Assembly: GCF_016093275.1 (NCBI RefSeq)
Contig: NZ_JAEDAK010000004.1
Location: forward strand, 62,001 to 126,000
Source: Inhella proteolytica
Lineage (GTDB): Bacteria > Pseudomonadota > Gammaproteobacteria > Burkholderiales > Burkholderiaceae_C
Direction of reading: 5' to 3'
Length of the DNA stretch: 64,000 nt
The position numbers were made by a program, and so were the translations under genes. Below are positions 61,854 to 64,000 of this stretch, piece after piece; within the stretch, counting starts at the first letter, position 1, and every line of letters starts with the position of its first letter. Below the pieces are notes generated by a model. The model saw nothing but the letters and a program-made list of their open reading frames with translations, did not search any database and was not told where the DNA came from.

Positions 61854-62569
61854 CAAGCCCCCGCATCCGCACCCTGATCGTCGAGGACTCGCGCCTGGCC
61901 CGCGAGGGCCTGGTGCGCATGCTCGGCGCCTTCCCCGAGCTGGAGCTGGTGGGCCAGGCGGCCGACCTGGAGCAGGCGCTGGCGCTGACGCGCACCCTGC
62001 AGCCCGAGCTGCTGTTCCTGGACATCCAGCTGCCCGGCGGCAGCGGCTTCGAGCTGCTGGCGCAGCTGGACGAGGCGCCGCGCGTGATCTTCACCACCGC
62101 CTACGCCGAGCACGCCATCCGCTCCTTCGACCACCGCACCGTCGACTACCTGCTCAAGCCCATCGCCCCCGAGCGCCTGGCCCAGGCCGTGGCACGCCTG
62201 GGTGAGCCGGGCGGGGCCGCTGTGCGCCCGCCGCTGGAACGCGACAGCCGAATCTTCATCAAGGACGGCGAGCGCTGCCACCTGGTGAGCCTGGCGGAGA
62301 TCCGCTGCATCGAGAGCTGCAAGAACTATGTGCGCGTGCACTGGGGCAGCCAGCAGGCCTACGTGAAGCGCTCGCTCAACGCCGTGGAGGAGCGCCTGCC
62401 GCGCGGCCAGTTCTTCCGCGCCAACCGCCAGATGCTGGTGAACCTGAAGGCCGTGCGCGAGATCCGCGAGGCCCTGGGCGAGGGCTATCTGCTGAGCCTG
62501 GACGACGGCCAGCGCATCGAGCTCTCGCGCCGCAACGCGGCCGAGCTCAAGGCGCTGCTCAGTCTGTAG
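61850..62569 (+). CDS. LytTR-family response regulator
   Basis: The product is 239 residues. The receiver domain has TLIVEDSRLAREGL, the phospho-Asp in LLFLDIQLPGGSG (about 59) and Lys in DYLLKPIAPERL. Residues about 135-235 form a LytTR DNA-binding domain (IRCIESCKNYVRVHW, FFRANRQMLVNLKAVREI). It pairs with the LytS-type kinase. A convergent terminator-like hairpin follows. Confidence 0.93.
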   Translation: MTSPRIRTLIVEDSRLAREGLVRMLGAFPELELVGQAADLEQALALTRTLQPELLFLDIQLPGGSGFELLAQLDEAPRVIFTTAYAEHAIRSFDHRTVDYLLKPIAPERLAQAVARLGEPGGAAVRPPLERDSRIFIKDGERCHLVSLAEIRCIESCKNYVRVHWGSQQAYVKRSLNAVEERLPRGQFFRANRQMLVNLKAVREIREALGEGYLLSLDDGQRIELSRRNAAELKALLSL

Positions 62570-62595
62570 GGCCTGTTCATACGACGCCAGGCCCT
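62568..62595. terminator. Hairpin between convergent genes
   Basis: Arms AGGGCCTG (62568-62575) and CAGGCCCT (62588-62595) flank a 12-base loop, exactly between the end of the response-regulator gene and the end of nadC. No T-run follows. Confidence 0.5.
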
Positions 62596-62598
62596 GGC

Positions 62599-63465
62599 TC
62601 AGAGCGGGCCGAGCACCCGCATCGAGTAGTCGGTCGCCTTCAGGTCCTTGGTCAGGGTGCCGAGGCTGATGCGGTCCACGCCGGTTTCGGCAATGCCGCG
62701 CAGCTGCTCCAGGGTGACGCCGCCGCTGGCCTCCAGCAGCGCGCGGCCCTGCGTCAGCGCCACCGCCTCGCGCATGCCTTCGAGCGTGAAGTTGTCCAGC
62801 AGCACGCTGGTGGCGCCGGCCTCCAGCGCCTCGTGCAACTGGTCCAGGTTCTCCACCTCGATCTGGATGCCCACGCCGCTGTTCAGCGCCTGCGCGGCAC
62901 GCAGCGCAGCGGCCACGCCGCCGGCCGCGGCGATGTGGTTCTCCTTGATCAGGATGCCGTCGTACAGGGCCAGGCGCTGGTTCGCGCCGCCGCCCACGCG
63001 CACCGCGTACTTCTGCGCCAGCCGCAGGCCCGGCAGGGTCTTGCGCGTGTCCAGCACCACACAGCCCCTGGGGTTGGGGCTGGCGCCTTCGATCGCCTGC
63101 ACATGCAGGCGCGTGCGCGTGGCCACGGCCGAGAGCGTCTGCAGGAAGTTCAGCGCCGGGCGCTCGGCGCTGAGCAGGGCGCGGCCATCGGCCTCGATGT
63201 CGAGGATCACCTGATCGGGCTGCATGGCGGCCCCTTCGGCCACATGCCAGGTCAGCTGGCAGCTCGGGTCCAGGGTCTTGAACACGCCCTCGAACCAGGG
63301 CTGGCCGCAGCACACCGCGGCCTCGCGGCAGCGCACCTGGGCGCGCACGCGCTGGTTGGCGGGCGTGAGCCGCGCGGTCCAGTCGGCCACGCCGATGTCT
63401 TCGAACAGGGCGTCGCGGATGTTGCGGGCGCGCGCCTCGCCCAGGGTCTCGTTGTGGTCAAACAT
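62599..63465 (-). CDS. nadC: Nicotinate-nucleotide pyrophosphorylase (quinolinate phosphoribosyltransferase)
   Basis: The product is 288 residues, the standard length. Family blocks are AERPALNFLQTLSAVAT, LDTRKTLPGLRLAQKYAVRVGGG (phosphoribosyl pyrophosphate site), LIKENHI and ASGGVTLEQLRGIAETGVDRISLG. It makes nicotinate mononucleotide from quinolinate in NAD synthesis. It overlaps the upstream FAH-family gene by eight bases. The ATG is at 63463-63465. Confidence 0.95.
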   Translation of the reverse strand: MFDHNETLGEARARNIRDALFEDIGVADWTARLTPANQRVRAQVRCREAAVCCGQPWFEGVFKTLDPSCQLTWHVAEGAAMQPDQVILDIEADGRALLSAERPALNFLQTLSAVATRTRLHVQAIEGASPNPRGCVVLDTRKTLPGLRLAQKYAVRVGGGANQRLALYDGILIKENHIAAAGGVAAALRAAQALNSGVGIQIEVENLDQLHEALEAGATSVLLDNFTLEGMREAVALTQGRALLEASGGVTLEQLRGIAETGVDRISLGTLTKDLKATDYSMRVLGPL

Positions 63466-64000
63466 GGGCCAGCTCCAGGCGCAGCGACGGCAGGCCGTCG
63501 ATCGCGCAGTCCACCACATCGCCCGGCTTCAGCGCGGCCACGCCGGCGGGCGTGCCGGTGTAGACCAGATCGCCCGGCTGCAGCGCATAGAACTCGCTCA
63601 GGCGCGCCAGCAGCTCGGGCACGGACCAGATCAGCTGGGCCAGATCGCCCTGCTGGCGCGACTGGCCGTTGACGCTCAGCGTGATGGCGCCGCGTGTGGG
63701 CAGTTCGCCTTGCAGCGGCAGCAGCGCGCCGATGACCGCCGCATGGTCGAAGCCCTTGGCCACGTCCCAGGGCTTGCCGCCGGCCTTGGCCACGGCCTGC
63801 AGGTCGCGCTTGGTCAGGTCGATGCCCACGCCATGGCCCCAGATCGCGGCCGCCGCCTGCGCGGGCGTGGCCTGCTTGAGCGGCGCACCCAGGGCGATCA
63901 CCCACTCCACCTCGTGGTGCAAATCCTGCGTGGCCAGCGGCCAGGGCAAGGCGCCCTGCGCGGCTGGCTCAAAGACGGCATCAGCCGGCTTGCTGAAGAA
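63458..64000 (-). CDS. Fumarylacetoacetate hydrolase-family protein, N-terminus outside the window
   Basis: The frame is open to the right edge, so the first residues are missing; about 180 are visible. The FAH fold shows in HHEVEWVIALG, the metal-site region IWGHGVGIDLTKRDLQ and DLVYTGTPAGVAALKPGDVV. Members include acylpyruvate hydrolases and 2-oxo-diacid decarboxylases; the visible part is closest in pattern to the YcgM/FAHD1-like acylpyruvase group. The downstream overlap with nadC implies one transcript. Confidence 0.85.
   Translation of the reverse strand, partial: FFSKPADAVFEPAAQGALPWPLATQDLHHEVEWVIALGAPLKQATPAQAAAAIWGHGVGIDLTKRDLQAVAKAGGKPWDVAKGFDHAAVIGALLPLQGELPTRGAITLSVNGQSRQQGDLAQLIWSVPELLARLSEFYALQPGDLVYTGTPAGVAALKPGDVVDCAIDGLPSLRLELAHV

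Overview
This 64 kb window is a chromosomal segment of a very GC-rich betaproteobacterium, most likely order Burkholderiales (Roseateles/Rubrivivax/Ideonella-like). The reasons are a PhaM-type polyhydroxyalkanoate granule protein, a glcDEF glycolate oxidase set, a branched-chain-amino-acid-type (HAAT) ABC transporter next to 3-hydroxybutyrate dehydrogenase, and intergenic hairpin families of a kind common in that order. There are no rRNA genes, no CRISPR array, no intact insertion sequence and no prophage. One tRNA gene, tRNA-Arg(CCG), is present.

Layout. 1-8.3 kb: C-terminal end of a cyclophilin, a cupin lipoprotein overlapping a 1385-residue duplicated membrane protein, a diguanylate cyclase, a PspC protein, and a lower-GC pair (membrane protein plus TIMP-like lipoprotein). 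8.3-23.2 kb: housekeeping and metabolism, with prfC, an OPT transporter, phaM, glcD-glcE, pcp, a BAAT-family hydrolase, glcF, a zf-CHCC protein, a YheT-like hydrolase and a methyltransferase. 23.2-30.9 kb: cytochrome c, tRNA-Arg, maeB, solute-binding proteins, a porin, an orphan ParA, and an ArsR/ABM/NIPSNAP operon. 31.6-44.1 kb: the most coherent system in the window (next paragraph). 44.1-47.6 kb: a secreted endonuclease I with PPC domains and an orphan AAA ATPase. 47.7-52.7 kb: an arsenic cluster (arsA divergent from arsR, a flavoprotein and an MFS pump) with two visible ArsR operators. 53.0-54.4 kb: a low-GC gene for five zinc-knuckle repeats fused to a GIY-YIG-like domain. 54.5-64 kb: a MacAB-type exporter, a DUF6279-like lipoprotein, an M13 peptidase, a LytS/LytTR two-component pair, nadC and a fumarylacetoacetate hydrolase-family gene cut by the window end.

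Central system. A PAS-AAA+-Fis sigma-54 activator lies directly upstream of a near-perfect -24/-12 promoter and a 13-bp-arm palindrome, then livK-livG-livF-livH-livM, an alpha/beta hydrolase and 3-hydroxybutyrate dehydrogenase. A second -24/-12 promoter precedes a TonB-dependent receptor followed by a second alpha/beta hydrolase. I infer a sigma-54-controlled pathway that takes up 3-hydroxybutyrate or its oligomers (released from polyhydroxybutyrate) across both membranes, hydrolyses the esters and oxidises the monomer to acetoacetate.

Intergenic DNA is rich in hairpin families whose stems change in a compensatory way between copies: CATAGC-N4-GCTATG elements, a three-hairpin element in inverted orientation between livG and livF with a further copy before the TonB receptor, and a CGCCCG-loop-CGGGCG family.
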